NCBI RefSeq assembly: GCF_000230675.1
Contig: NZ_AGIK01000001.1
Span: forward strand, 682,001 to 746,000
DNA from: Synechococcus sp. WH 8016
Lineage (GTDB): Bacteria; Cyanobacteriota; Cyanobacteriia; PCC-6307; Cyanobiaceae
Length of the DNA: 64,000 bases
Direction: 5' to 3'
Position 1 is the stretch's first letter. Every line of letters starts with the position of its first letter. A program made the position numbers and the translations under genes. The notes under the pieces were generated by a model. The model saw only the letters and a program-made list of their open reading frames with translations, had not been told where the DNA came from and searched no databases. Shown here piece by piece: positions 48,906 to 56,554 of this stretch.

Positions 48906-49099
48906 GTGACCCACAAGATAAACAGTTTCAAGTTCGACTTGCTGTTAGAGAGTTGCGTGGGTATCGGCGGTCATTGCTGAAGCAGTATCAAGAACTTGTT
49001 GCTGCAGAGCAAAACCCACTTCAATGTAATTGGCATCAGACCGTTGATCTCAAAGCAGAATGTGCCCTGTTAGAGCAACTTCTTGATCTAAGGAAATAG
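48902..49099 (+). CDS. Small charged helical protein (paralog of 40723)
   Basis: 65 residues, similar over its whole length to the 40723 product (RELRGYRRSLLKQY; ALLEQLLDLRK). Both sit as the coupled downstream partner of another small gene. Followed by the right iteron region. Confidence 0.6.
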   Translation: MSDPQDKQFQVRLAVRELRGYRRSLLKQYQELVAAEQNPLQCNWHQTVDLKAECALLEQLLDLRK

Positions 49100-49445
49100 A
49101 ACTGCTGTCTTACGTCTGACTTATCAAAAACTTTGTCGTAAGACACTTCTCTCATATTAGAGCCAATTATGGTGCATAAATGACTTAGAAAAACTAGGTG
49201 TCTTACGTCGTAAGACAGGAGACAAGACACCCCAAACGCCATGCAGCGCAACGGGTTTCAGCTCTCTGTCTTATGTCTTATCTCTCAAAAACATATTGAA
49301 TAAAAAAGACACTAGCCTGTGGAAAACCCTATTTAAAAAATACATATATAGGGGCCAACTATGACAGCCAAGACAAATCGCTGAGACCCATTCTGCCGCA
49401 ATGGATTACAACTGACTTACGTGATAAGACACCCTAAGACAGTAA
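49100..49445. repeat. TGTCTTA/TAAGACA iteron region, right copy, inverted relative to 28.9 kb
   Basis: Non-coding. Motifs: TGTCTTACGTCTGACTTATC (49107), TAAGACA (49139), palindrome TGTCTTACGTCGTAAGACA (49200), TGTCTTATGTCTTAT (49267), CTGTGGAAAACCCTATTT (about 49318), ATACATATATAGGGG, TAAGACACCCTAAGACAG (about 49425). Order and orientation are the reverse complement of 28914-29340. Confidence 0.65.
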
Positions 49446-49460
49446 TTTTCTTCTAATAAA

Positions 49461-49581
49461 GGTGTAACGCTTTTGCAGATAAAAGACATGCTTTAGTGGA
49501 GAGTTAACTCTCTCTTATATCCACTCCGGTGGATGTGATCCCGCTTCTTTGTCTATAGACACTTTGCTCACTACGGTGGGC
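49461..49581 (+). repeat. Hairpin repeat-spacer array F with leader, 5' of the ligase gene
   Basis: Leader GGTGTAACGC... with GAGAG-TTAACT-CTCTC; hairpin ATCCACTCCGGTGGAT (49519-49534) with GTGATCC; spacer 49542-49565 (24 nt); terminal hairpin GCTCACTACGGTGGGC (49566-49581) plus GTCTATTC. The ligase start codon follows 26 bp later with no terminator between, so the array may be part of the ligase mRNA leader. Confidence 0.7.
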
Positions 49582-49607
49582 GTCTATTCTTTATATCTAT
49601 TACAACT

Positions 49608-50501
49608 ATGCATCATCAAAATTTCAAACCACTACTTGCCTCACGATGCGATTTATTATCCATCAAATACCCAGTCGCTGTTACACCCAAATTAGACGGC
49701 GTACGTGTCATCATCCGCGATGGAGTCGCTCTCTCACGGTCTCTGAAGCCCATCCGAAGTCGTGTAGTTCAATCTATCCTTGGCAATCTTCCATCGGGCT
49801 GTGATGGCGAAATCGTCTGCAATGACGGATCATTTCAAGGCACTGTCTCATCTGTCATGTCAGAAGATGGAGTTCTTAATTGGACCTATCACATCTTTGA
49901 TTTCCTCGACTTCTCAACACCGGAGATTGCTCCATACACCGATCGCATGCATCAATTGCAAGATCATCTAGAGCGAGGACGATTGAACAAAAACTGCAAA
50001 GTCATCTACCCAGAATTTGTATACGACAAAGAAGGTTTGATGCAATTCGTGCAAGAACATCTAGACGATGGTTACGAAGGGACCATGGTTCGAGACCCAA
50101 GTGGTACCTACAAATTTGGACGATCAACTGTAAATCAAGGCATTCTGTTAAAGATAAAAGCCTTTGAAGATGCTGAAGCACGCATCATCGGAGTAGAAGA
50201 ACTTATGCACAACGACAACCCAGCAGAGCTGGACGAATTGGGGCACACCAAACGCTCCACATCAAAAGAGAATCTTGTTCCTGCAGGCACTCTCGGTGCA
50301 TTAGTCGTCCAGTCATTAGAAGATGAACGAATTACATTCAAAATTGGAACAGGATTTGATGCACAGCAACGGCAGGAACTATGGAATCAAAAGGATGAGT
50401 TAATTGGACAATACGCTAAATACAAATTCTTCAATCAGGGAATTGTGCTTAGACCAAGGTTTCCAACATTTTTAGGAATACGACCATCTGATGATATGTA
50501 A
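49608..50501 (+). CDS. ATP-dependent DNA ligase
   Basis: 297 residues. Motif I TPKLDGVR with nucleotidylated Lys28, then the motif III region SGCDGEIV, IFDFLDF, the motif IV region DGYEGTMVRDPSG and motif V LLKIKAFEDAEARIIG; a C-terminal OB-fold with KFFNQGIVLRPRFPTFLGIR. It seals nicks in duplex DNA using ATP, unlike the host NAD-dependent LigA. Phage-type short form without extra domains. First gene of the replication block. Confidence 0.88.
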   Translation: MHHQNFKPLLASRCDLLSIKYPVAVTPKLDGVRVIIRDGVALSRSLKPIRSRVVQSILGNLPSGCDGEIVCNDGSFQGTVSSVMSEDGVLNWTYHIFDFLDFSTPEIAPYTDRMHQLQDHLERGRLNKNCKVIYPEFVYDKEGLMQFVQEHLDDGYEGTMVRDPSGTYKFGRSTVNQGILLKIKAFEDAEARIIGVEELMHNDNPAELDELGHTKRSTSKENLVPAGTLGALVVQSLEDERITFKIGTGFDAQQRQELWNQKDELIGQYAKYKFFNQGIVLRPRFPTFLGIRPSDDM

Positions 50502-50564
50502 TCTCACGAATGTATCAAGCGAAAGCTACACTAAAAATACGCCTTACTAATAGAAAATAATACT

Positions 50565-51839
50565 ATGACAATCAATCCAGAATTTATTGACCTAGAGCCT
50601 ACTCCTAATGAATCAGATGACGATGGTGATCAAACCCAAACGCGAGGCAGAGGACGTCCACCGTTAACTGCAGACCGTCAAATTCAAGAGCGAACTGATG
50701 ACGTCAACATTTTAAAAGAATGCCTGCCAGATCTTCGCTTAAATCAACTCACTGGAAAAATGGAGTATGGACCTAGAACATCTCCAACAGTGATGGAAGG
50801 CGACGACATCGACACGATGTCTGTGCGATTGGCTCTAGAGCATGACAAATTTGTTCCTGAGCAACGTGTTCGTGCAGCCATTCGTTATATCGCAAAGCAC
50901 AACGGCTACTGTCCAATCAGAAGATACCTTATGGATTGTGCCTACAGCGCAAAACCTTTTGAGGACTGGGATCGTCTAGGCGAAATACTTCTTGGTAACT
51001 CGACTGAACTAGCCACGCGAACACTACAAAAATTCCTCATCGGTGCTGTAGCCCGTGCCTACAACCCAGGTTGTTCTATGTCTTGGATACCCATATTCAT
51101 TGGGGCACAGGGCTGTGGAAAGAGCCAGTTGCTTCGAGAATTAGTTCCTGAAGAGCTATTTGCAGAAATCTCTGTATCAATGGACTTACTGTCAAAGGAA
51201 ATCTATCGCCTGCACGTCTCCTATTTAGTAGAGCTGCCAGAAGTGGACAACTACTTCAGTGTCAAGAACATTGAGAACTTCAAAAACCTAATCACAACAC
51301 GAGTAGACGAAACACGTTATCCCTATCAGTCACTACCTGTCAGTCTTGCACGACGCTTTGTGATGGCTGGAACATCTAACCGTTCAGAGTTTTTAGTGGA
51401 CAGCACGGGCAACCGACGCTTTATGCCACTAGAAATTGGTGATGGCTTCGAAACACCATGGAGAACTCTTCATGAATTCCGTGATCAGCTTTGGAAGAAA
51501 GCCATATTGGAATACGAAGCTGGTACTCAATGGGAAATCACATCAGGTGAAGTTGCTCAACTGGCTGATTACATCCAGCAGTTTTCGGTATCTGATCCAT
51601 GGGAGACCATCGTTGAAGAATTCCTAGGAACAAAAGATGAAGTAAGTGCCAATGACATTCTCATTGGTGCTCTTGGATTCTCACCACAAGCAGTAGGTGT
51701 ACGTGAGTCAAAACGAGTCGGCTCAATTATGTCTGCCCTTGGTTGGCGGCGTATGGTCACTACCCGCAAAGGTAAATCAATCCGACTATGGAAACGCAAG
51801 ACACCGCTCAAAAAGAAAACTAGACTTGATGACTTTTGA
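50565..51839 (+). CDS. VapE-type P-loop ATPase (replication helicase-like), copy 1
   Basis: 424 residues. After an acidic, basic-patched N-terminus (RGRGRPP), the ATPase has Walker A FIGAQGCGKSQ (about 178-188), acidic YLVELPEVDNY (Walker B-like), TTRVDETRYPY, RRFVMAGTSNRSEFL and the arginine motif TGNRRFMPLEIG. This is the virulence-associated E/primase-C-terminal family, which unwinds DNA or supports priming in phage satellites and plasmids. The C-terminus is a winged-helix-like basic region. A paralog is at 62344. Confidence 0.85.
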   Translation: MTINPEFIDLEPTPNESDDDGDQTQTRGRGRPPLTADRQIQERTDDVNILKECLPDLRLNQLTGKMEYGPRTSPTVMEGDDIDTMSVRLALEHDKFVPEQRVRAAIRYIAKHNGYCPIRRYLMDCAYSAKPFEDWDRLGEILLGNSTELATRTLQKFLIGAVARAYNPGCSMSWIPIFIGAQGCGKSQLLRELVPEELFAEISVSMDLLSKEIYRLHVSYLVELPEVDNYFSVKNIENFKNLITTRVDETRYPYQSLPVSLARRFVMAGTSNRSEFLVDSTGNRRFMPLEIGDGFETPWRTLHEFRDQLWKKAILEYEAGTQWEITSGEVAQLADYIQQFSVSDPWETIVEEFLGTKDEVSANDILIGALGFSPQAVGVRESKRVGSIMSALGWRRMVTTRKGKSIRLWKRKTPLKKKTRLDDF

Positions 51840-51845
51840 AATCAA

Positions 51846-52164
51846 GGTGTAACGCTTTTGCAGATAAAAGACATGCTTTAGTGGAGAGTTAAATCTCTCC
51901 TATCTCCACATCGATAGATTTAGTCTTTATCTATTGGGGCAGTCATCGGACAATCATCAACAATTTTCCGTCACTGACGTAAGTCCCTATCGCAAATATC
52001 CACTTCGGTGGATGTGATCCTATGTACAAGTTCGGCAATTTCTTTTGCTCACTTCGGTGGGCGTGATCCTGAAGCACCGAGAGCTGCGAGTTCACTTTTG
52101 CTCACTTAGGTGGGCGTGATCCTCTCGCAACCAGCATCTGATCTAATTGCTCACTTAGGTGGGC
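51846..52164 (+). repeat. Hairpin repeat-spacer array G with leader
   Basis: Leader from 51846, a decayed first hairpin (ATCTCCACATCGATAGAT), about 75 bp of unrelated sequence, CGTAAGTCC (51979), then hairpin ATCCACTTCGGTGGAT (51998-52013) with GTGATCC and units GCTCAC..GTGGGC at 52047, 52100 and 52149; spacers 52021-52046, 52070-52099, 52123-52148. The last hairpin has GTCCTTATTC in place of the handle. The next start codon is at 52191. Confidence 0.75.
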
Positions 52165-52190
52165 GTCCTTATTCTTTACACAAATACTTT

Positions 52191-52460
52191 ATGCACACTT
52201 TATCCGTTCTATACGATGCATCTGATCGTGATGACATCTTCACATTCCTCAAAAAAGCTTTTGCTGGTGCGGCATCTGACGTATCAGTCACACAGATTAT
52301 TCCAGATGAGTATGCAGAACTATCCTGGTCTGGCGATGTAGAACCTTCGTCAGTAGCATCCGATTTATCAGCAGCTGTTCGTGGAGCAGTCATTGAGATC
52401 CCTTCTACGACAGGCATTGATCTCAAATCTAGATTTTTTAACAACTCACAATTATGGTGA
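52191..52460 (+). CDS. Unknown protein
   Basis: 89 residues from MHTLSVLYDASDRDDIFTFL; acidic alpha/beta (QIIPDEYAELSWSGDVEPSS). Lies right after array G with no terminator. Unknown. Confidence 0.55.
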   Translation: MHTLSVLYDASDRDDIFTFLKKAFAGAASDVSVTQIIPDEYAELSWSGDVEPSSVASDLSAAVRGAVIEIPSTTGIDLKSRFFNNSQLW

Positions 52461-52464
52461 CCCT

Positions 52465-52710
52465 ATGACAACTCCAGATAAGCCAGAAAAATTCGATGGC
52501 GAACTTCCTACCCACATTGCTCTGACTGACTTTTCAGTTGAGTCTTTAGAAGCTCTTGACCACTTTGGTATCGAAGCACCCGCAAAATTAAATTCCTATG
52601 CGATGGCATTAGAAGATGCTTTAATCGAACAGGTCAACCGAAACAAAGAATACAAAGACGAAATTGAACGACTAAAAAAATTACTCACAGACAACGACAT
52701 TAATCACTAG
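52465..52710 (+). CDS. Small protein with C-terminal coiled coil
   Basis: 81 residues: HIALTDFSVESLEALDHFGI, then EQVNRNKEYKDEIERLKKLL coiled coil. Starts 4 bp after the previous stop. Unknown. Confidence 0.6.
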   Translation: MTTPDKPEKFDGELPTHIALTDFSVESLEALDHFGIEAPAKLNSYAMALEDALIEQVNRNKEYKDEIERLKKLLTDNDINH

Positions 52711-52730
52711 CACCCACGGGTGCTTTTTTA
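52710..52730 (+). terminator. Short terminator
   Basis: GCACCC-ACGGGTGC stem then TTTTTTA, 13 bp before the exonuclease start. Confidence 0.65.
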
Positions 52731-52742
52731 TTGGAGACACAA

Positions 52743-53813
52743 ATGACATCATCCGTATCAAAAACAAATCTATTCGAAGAAATTGGAGCAGTAGCTGAAG
52801 AGCAAGTGCCACAAGTCATCTTTGGCGACCGTGTCGTCGATGGCGATGAAGCACCACCCGATCTACGCTTACGTGCTCATCTCATGCGATTGCCCTATGA
52901 AGACGAGCGGGTAAATGATCCAGAAATCAGACAATGGATGGAAGACCGACGTTTAGGTGTTGGTGCTTCCGAGATAGCTGTCTTGTTTGGACTATCCCCC
53001 TGGCAGACATTGCGAGATTTGTGGCATGAGAAAGTCCACGGTTGTTCTTACGACCCTGGTAGCGAGCTGTTCCATTGGGGACACACAATGGAACCTGTAG
53101 TCGCTGCTGAATTTGAGAGACGGACAGGTGAGCCAGTCGGAATGCCAGCATCAATGATCATGGTGGGTGAAAAACCACACCATCGTGCAAGTCTTGACCG
53201 TGTGGTTTTAGAAGACGGAGTTGCAGTAGCAGCACTGGAACTCAAGAATCTCCACGAAGGACGCTATGCGGAATACAAATTAGCCGGTCCATCAGTTGGT
53301 TACTTGCTTCAATTGCAGTATCAAATGATTGTTGCTGGCTTGGATTACGGATATTTGGCCTGCCTGTTCGGTGGACAGAAGCTCGGCGTATGGCGAGTGG
53401 TTGGATCACCATCCGTACAACGCGAAATCATTGACCGTGTCGATGAGTTCTGGGGTTACGTCACACGCAAAGAAGAGCCACCTGAATCACTAGGTACACG
53501 TCAGGTATCTATCCCTGCAGGAACTCTGCAGCTAACTGATCCATCGTGGGAAGAAAAGCTCTCGTCTCTGGAGCAAATCCGTATTCAAAAAGCAAAGCTT
53601 GAAAAAGAGGAAAAGATTTTAAAAGCTCAAATAAAAGAAACGATGGGAGAGTTCACGACCGTCGAAGCAGGGCAAATGACTGCATCGTATTCAACATCTA
53701 CACGAAGATCAATTGATACTGCTCGTCTAAAGACTGAGATGCCTGAAATCGTAGAGCAATTCACGAGAGAAGCATCAGTTAAAAGCCTACGTATCCGACA
53801 ACGAAAATCCTAA
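52743..53813 (+). CDS. YqaJ/lambda-exonuclease family recombinase
   Basis: 356 residues, ATG with GGAGA upstream. LGVGASEIAVLFGLSPWQTL, then FHWGHTMEPVVAAEFERRTG, HRASLDRV (Asp about 149), ALELKN (ExK about 164-166) and YLLQLQYQMIVAGLDYGYLA give the complete viral recombinase nuclease core. It resects 5' strands for single-strand annealing. A C-terminal coiled coil (about 275-305) and basic tail follow. The SSB-like protein at 26601 may assist. Confidence 0.87.
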   Translation: MTSSVSKTNLFEEIGAVAEEQVPQVIFGDRVVDGDEAPPDLRLRAHLMRLPYEDERVNDPEIRQWMEDRRLGVGASEIAVLFGLSPWQTLRDLWHEKVHGCSYDPGSELFHWGHTMEPVVAAEFERRTGEPVGMPASMIMVGEKPHHRASLDRVVLEDGVAVAALELKNLHEGRYAEYKLAGPSVGYLLQLQYQMIVAGLDYGYLACLFGGQKLGVWRVVGSPSVQREIIDRVDEFWGYVTRKEEPPESLGTRQVSIPAGTLQLTDPSWEEKLSSLEQIRIQKAKLEKEEKILKAQIKETMGEFTTVEAGQMTASYSTSTRRSIDTARLKTEMPEIVEQFTREASVKSLRIRQRKS

Positions 53814-53815
53814 TC

Positions 53816-54130
53816 ATGACAAAATCAATGGAAGATCAAAAACAAATTGAAAACTTCAGAGAGCAACTGGCTCTTGATAGACGCAAAGAGTTTCTATCAT
53901 CACTACGAAACGATGAAAATTCAGATGCTGAACGTACAGAACTGACAAATCTTGCTATCGATTCAGTTGCAAGACTGATTGAACTAGAACAAAAATACAT
54001 CAAAGAATTAATCCAAGGCGACACTGTTTGCCCTGGTTGCGTAATTGGTTCTACACGGGAACTCACATTACTTGAAACAACATTCTCTACATTTAAACGA
54101 TATGCAGAAACCGACAGCTGCGATACCTAA
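53816..54130 (+). CDS. Helical protein with CxxC
   Basis: 104 residues, charged helices (QKQIENFREQLALDRRKEFL), then GDTVCPGCVIGSTRELTLLE with a CPGC pair and a C-terminal Cys. It follows the exonuclease by 2 bp, so it is probably a functional partner. Unknown. Confidence 0.6.
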   Translation: MTKSMEDQKQIENFREQLALDRRKEFLSSLRNDENSDAERTELTNLAIDSVARLIELEQKYIKELIQGDTVCPGCVIGSTRELTLLETTFSTFKRYAETDSCDT

Positions 54131-54141
54131 GGTAATTTCTA

Positions 54142-54462
54142 ATGACACAGCAAAACCACCATGACAACTGTGAAATGGTCTGTTCAATATCACTACAAAA
54201 ACAAGATGGGCCATTTGAGGAAGAAGAAGCCAATGCTTTGATGCATGACTGGATATTCTTCCTAGAACCATATCTAACTAAGTTTTTAGTACGTCCCCAT
54301 ATATCAAGAAAAAACAACACCATATTCACAGCGTCATTCACTTGCTATCCCCAATTACGAGAAACAATTGAATCATTCTTATACATCACTATGAAATACG
54401 ACCATTACTACAAGACAACATCTACATTCGATCCCATAGAAAGATCACTAGACAAGGTGTAA
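54142..54462 (+). CDS. Unknown protein
   Basis: 106 residues: His/Asn N-terminus (MTQQNHHDNCEMVCSISLQK), aromatic middle (HDWIFFLEPYLTKFLVRPHI). The stop codon lies inside the array leader copy (GGTGTAA), so the leader has joined or replaced the gene's 3' end. Unknown. Confidence 0.55.
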   Translation: MTQQNHHDNCEMVCSISLQKQDGPFEEEEANALMHDWIFFLEPYLTKFLVRPHISRKNNTIFTASFTCYPQLRETIESFLYITMKYDHYYKTTSTFDPIERSLDKV

Positions 54463-54656
54463 CGCTTTTGCAGATAAAAGACATGCTTTAGTGGAGAGTT
54501 AAATCTCTCCTACATCCACAACATTGGATGCAATACTCTTATCTTTTATTCAATCAAGGGTGTAACGCTTTTGCAGATAAAAGACATGCTTTAGTGGAGA
54601 GTTAAATCTCTCTTATATCCACTTCGGTGGATACGATCCTGACTACTACTGTAGTC
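54456..54656 (+). repeat. Two tandem leader copies with short arrays H and I
   Basis: The first leader (54456) carries one hairpin ATCCA-CAACAT-TGGAT (54514-54529) with no handle or spacer. The second leader (54558) carries ATCCACTTCGGTGGAT (54617-54632), the variant handle ACGATCC and immediately GACTAC-TACT-GTAGTC (54641-54656) with GTAATTT. They are 102 bp apart, a leader duplication; neither has a normal spacer. The next gene starts at 54686. Confidence 0.7.
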
Positions 54657-54685
54657 GTAATTTCCTCCTACTTATATTTTTTCTA

Positions 54686-55228
54686 ATGACTATTTCTACC
54701 TTCTCTGCTGTATCGTCACGGCCTGAATATCAAGTCAATGAACTTGGACAGCCACTTCAATTGCCTTTGCCATCACTGTCTTACGGACAGTCACTGACAC
54801 AGCCTGTGAAAGTGGACGAACGATATGCATCTGAACAACGATTTGACTACTCAGATACATACATCGATCTGGACGATGAAACTACAGATGGATATGAATC
54901 TTGCTACTCCTCATGGGGAATGCACACAGCTCATCTTGCTGAAGATGATGAGTTTTTTGAGACTGAACGAACTGTTCTGGAATGGTCAGCAACCACATCT
55001 AATGGTTATGTAATCAGTCAGTTCTGTGAAGAACACGAAGGAGTTTGCGTATCTACGACACCTGTTTCAGAAATTGACGACCGTGATCTGTGGATTGACT
55101 GGCTGGATTGCATCCGCACCTGGAAAGAAACGATGCCCGAAGCAGTCGTTAATTGCATCGATTGGTCAAAAGTAAATCCTTCTGATTATCTGATTACTGC
55201 AGATTGTCGATTGGTCCTGATCGACTGA
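54686..55228 (+). CDS. Acidic unknown protein
   Basis: 180 residues: Gln/Pro-rich N-terminus, then acidic aromatic region (YSDTYIDLDDETTDGYESCY) and IDWLDCIRTWKETMPEAVVN. No motif. Unknown. Confidence 0.6.
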   Translation: MTISTFSAVSSRPEYQVNELGQPLQLPLPSLSYGQSLTQPVKVDERYASEQRFDYSDTYIDLDDETTDGYESCYSSWGMHTAHLAEDDEFFETERTVLEWSATTSNGYVISQFCEEHEGVCVSTTPVSEIDDRDLWIDWLDCIRTWKETMPEAVVNCIDWSKVNPSDYLITADCRLVLID

Positions 55229-55236
55229 TACCGATT

Positions 55237-55349
55237 GTCCCCCTACGGGGACGTGATCCTGCGATCGGCGCTGGCGATCTATTGCTCACTTCGGTGGGCG
55301 TGATCCTCCACTTTTCAACATCCTGTAAACCGTGCTCACTTCGGTGGGC
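55237..55349 (+). repeat. Hairpin repeat-spacer array J (two spacers, no leader)
   Basis: Hairpin GTCCCCCTACGGGGAC (55237-55252) with GTGATCC, 9 bp after a stop codon; spacer 55260-55283 (24 nt); GCTCACTTCGGTGGGC (55284-55299) with GTGATCC; spacer 55307-55333 (27 nt); terminal GCTCACTTCGGTGGGC (55334-55349) with GTAATTCC. TGTAAGTCCAC is found at 55393, 48 bp before the next gene. Confidence 0.75.
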
Positions 55350-55440
55350 GTAATTCCTAGTGGCATTTAATTGGCTTAAACCTACCAATTACTGTAAGTC
55401 CACTTGCTAAAAAACCTGTAAACCTCAAACGTTAAATCTA

Positions 55441-56016
55441 ATGTCTACTCTTGCAACTGTAATTACTGCTGATCGTCAATCACAAGCAATCGAAACCACA
55501 ATGACGATGCTTCCTCCTGGCTTCGAGGAGCGTCCCAGCCGTCCGATGGTTTTCATCGGTGGTGAAACTGAAGGCGGACAGCCTTTCTACCAATGGAATC
55601 GTGAGACATCTGCGCGTGAATATATCCCAACAAACCGTTTCACAGCACGTCTGACTGACGTGAAACTGATCGTCCGCAATGCTGATGATGAACTGAAGAA
55701 GACCACAAAATTGGTCTGCGAATTTGTCACTGCATCTGGTGGTGAAGTTGCCGTCTCATGCGGGGCTGCAACTTATTCCGCCATCGGAATTATCGCCGGA
55801 CTTAACAATCTGACTAGCGAACAACTCAGTTCTGAACTGGGTTTATCTGGAAAAGTCGGTAAAGGCGGAAGGGTCACTTTCGTAAATGTGTACCAAGGTG
55901 GAAGCCCATCTCGTGACATGAATGCCGAGGATCTTCTCAAAGAAGTTCGCGGCACTGATGAGTACATGAAAGCCGTCGAGGGCTTTGTGGGCGACATCAA
56001 AGCCAAACTCGCCTGA
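55441..56016 (+). CDS. Unknown protein, possible single-strand-binding or cofactor protein
   Basis: 191 residues. RPMVFIGGETEGGQPFYQWN, RFTARLTDVKLIVRNADDEL, then KLVCEFVTASGGEVAVSCGA: a beta-rich order that could be an OB-fold. The 60024 product has a comparable size and place among arrays. Unknown; the OB suggestion is weak. Confidence 0.55.
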   Translation: MSTLATVITADRQSQAIETTMTMLPPGFEERPSRPMVFIGGETEGGQPFYQWNRETSAREYIPTNRFTARLTDVKLIVRNADDELKKTTKLVCEFVTASGGEVAVSCGAATYSAIGIIAGLNNLTSEQLSSELGLSGKVGKGGRVTFVNVYQGGSPSRDMNAEDLLKEVRGTDEYMKAVEGFVGDIKAKLA

Positions 56017-56024
56017 TACAGACG

Positions 56025-56044
56025 GGTGTCGCTACGGCGGCACC
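56025..56044 (+). other. Hairpin before array K
   Basis: GGTGTCGC-TACG-GCGGCACC with a UNCG-type loop, directly after the stop codon; no T-run follows, so it is not an obvious terminator. Confidence 0.5.
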
Positions 56045-56048
56045 ACAA

Positions 56049-56411
56049 ATCCACATCTGTGGATGTGATCCTGTCACGCGTCCTCCTTTGCCAAAAACTT
56101 GCTCACTTCGGTGGGCGTGATCCTCGCGAGTTGCCCAGACCCAGATTGCTCACTTAAGTGGGCGTGATCCTTAGTCGGCGACCTGCAGCACAATTGCTCA
56201 CTTCGGTGGGCGTGATCCTGTGACGGACGCAGATTTCGATGGCCTTAATTGCTCACTACGGTGGGCGTGATCCTTCGGGTGGCATGATCGTTGTTTTGCT
56301 CACATACCGTGGGCGTGATCCTACAGCTTCAAGTGCATCTCATAGTGCTCACTCCGGTGGGCGTGATCCTTGAGGCAGGCTGGTGTTACACAATTGCTCA
56401 CTTCGGTGGGC
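56049..56411 (+). repeat. Hairpin repeat-spacer array K (eight hairpins, seven spacers)
   Basis: Longest array. First hairpin ATCCACATCTGTGGAT (56049-56064), then GCTCAC..GTGGGC hairpins at 56101, 56148, 56196, 56251, 56298, 56347 and 56396. The first seven hairpins are followed by GTGATCC(T); the last has GTTTTAATC. Spacers are 29, 24, 25, 32, 24, 25 and 26 nt, all different, usually ending in AATT or ATT before the next hairpin. Loops are TTCG, TTAA, TACG, ATACC and TCCG. No frame reads through. Confidence 0.85.
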
Positions 56412-56465
56412 GTTTTAATCATCAATAACTCTGGACACTTGAGTATATTTATCACGTCAATTATG

Positions 56466-56495
56466 TTGACAGATATCATACTCCGGGTCTATGAT
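56466..56495 (+). promoter_or_regulatory. Sigma-70-type promoter
   Basis: TTGACA (56466-56471), 18 bp, TATGAT (56490-56495), 60 bp upstream of the 56555 start. It separates array K from that gene. Confidence 0.55.
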
Positions 56496-56554
56496 GATCG
56501 TGGGGGAGTAACTAACCCACGAAAGAGTTCTATACAAACTATCCCAAATTAATT

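Noticed and set aside
54481-54500. T4-type MotA middle-promoter box (TGCTTTA) in the leader
   Set aside because: No -10 box at the required 12-13 bp spacing in most copies.
56049-56411. Calling the array a standard CRISPR
   Set aside because: Repeat loops and stems vary, spacers range 20-32 nt, repeats are only about 23-25 nt, and no cas gene is seen in the window; labelled CRISPR-like instead.
56049-56411. Integron attC sites
   Set aside because: No GTTRRRY/RYYYAAC core pair, and the units do not each enclose a gene.
56049-56411. Plasmid centromere or iteron DNA sites
   Set aside because: Compensatory stem changes, UNCG loops and a retained T.G wobble fit RNA folding better than protein-DNA sites; not fully excluded.
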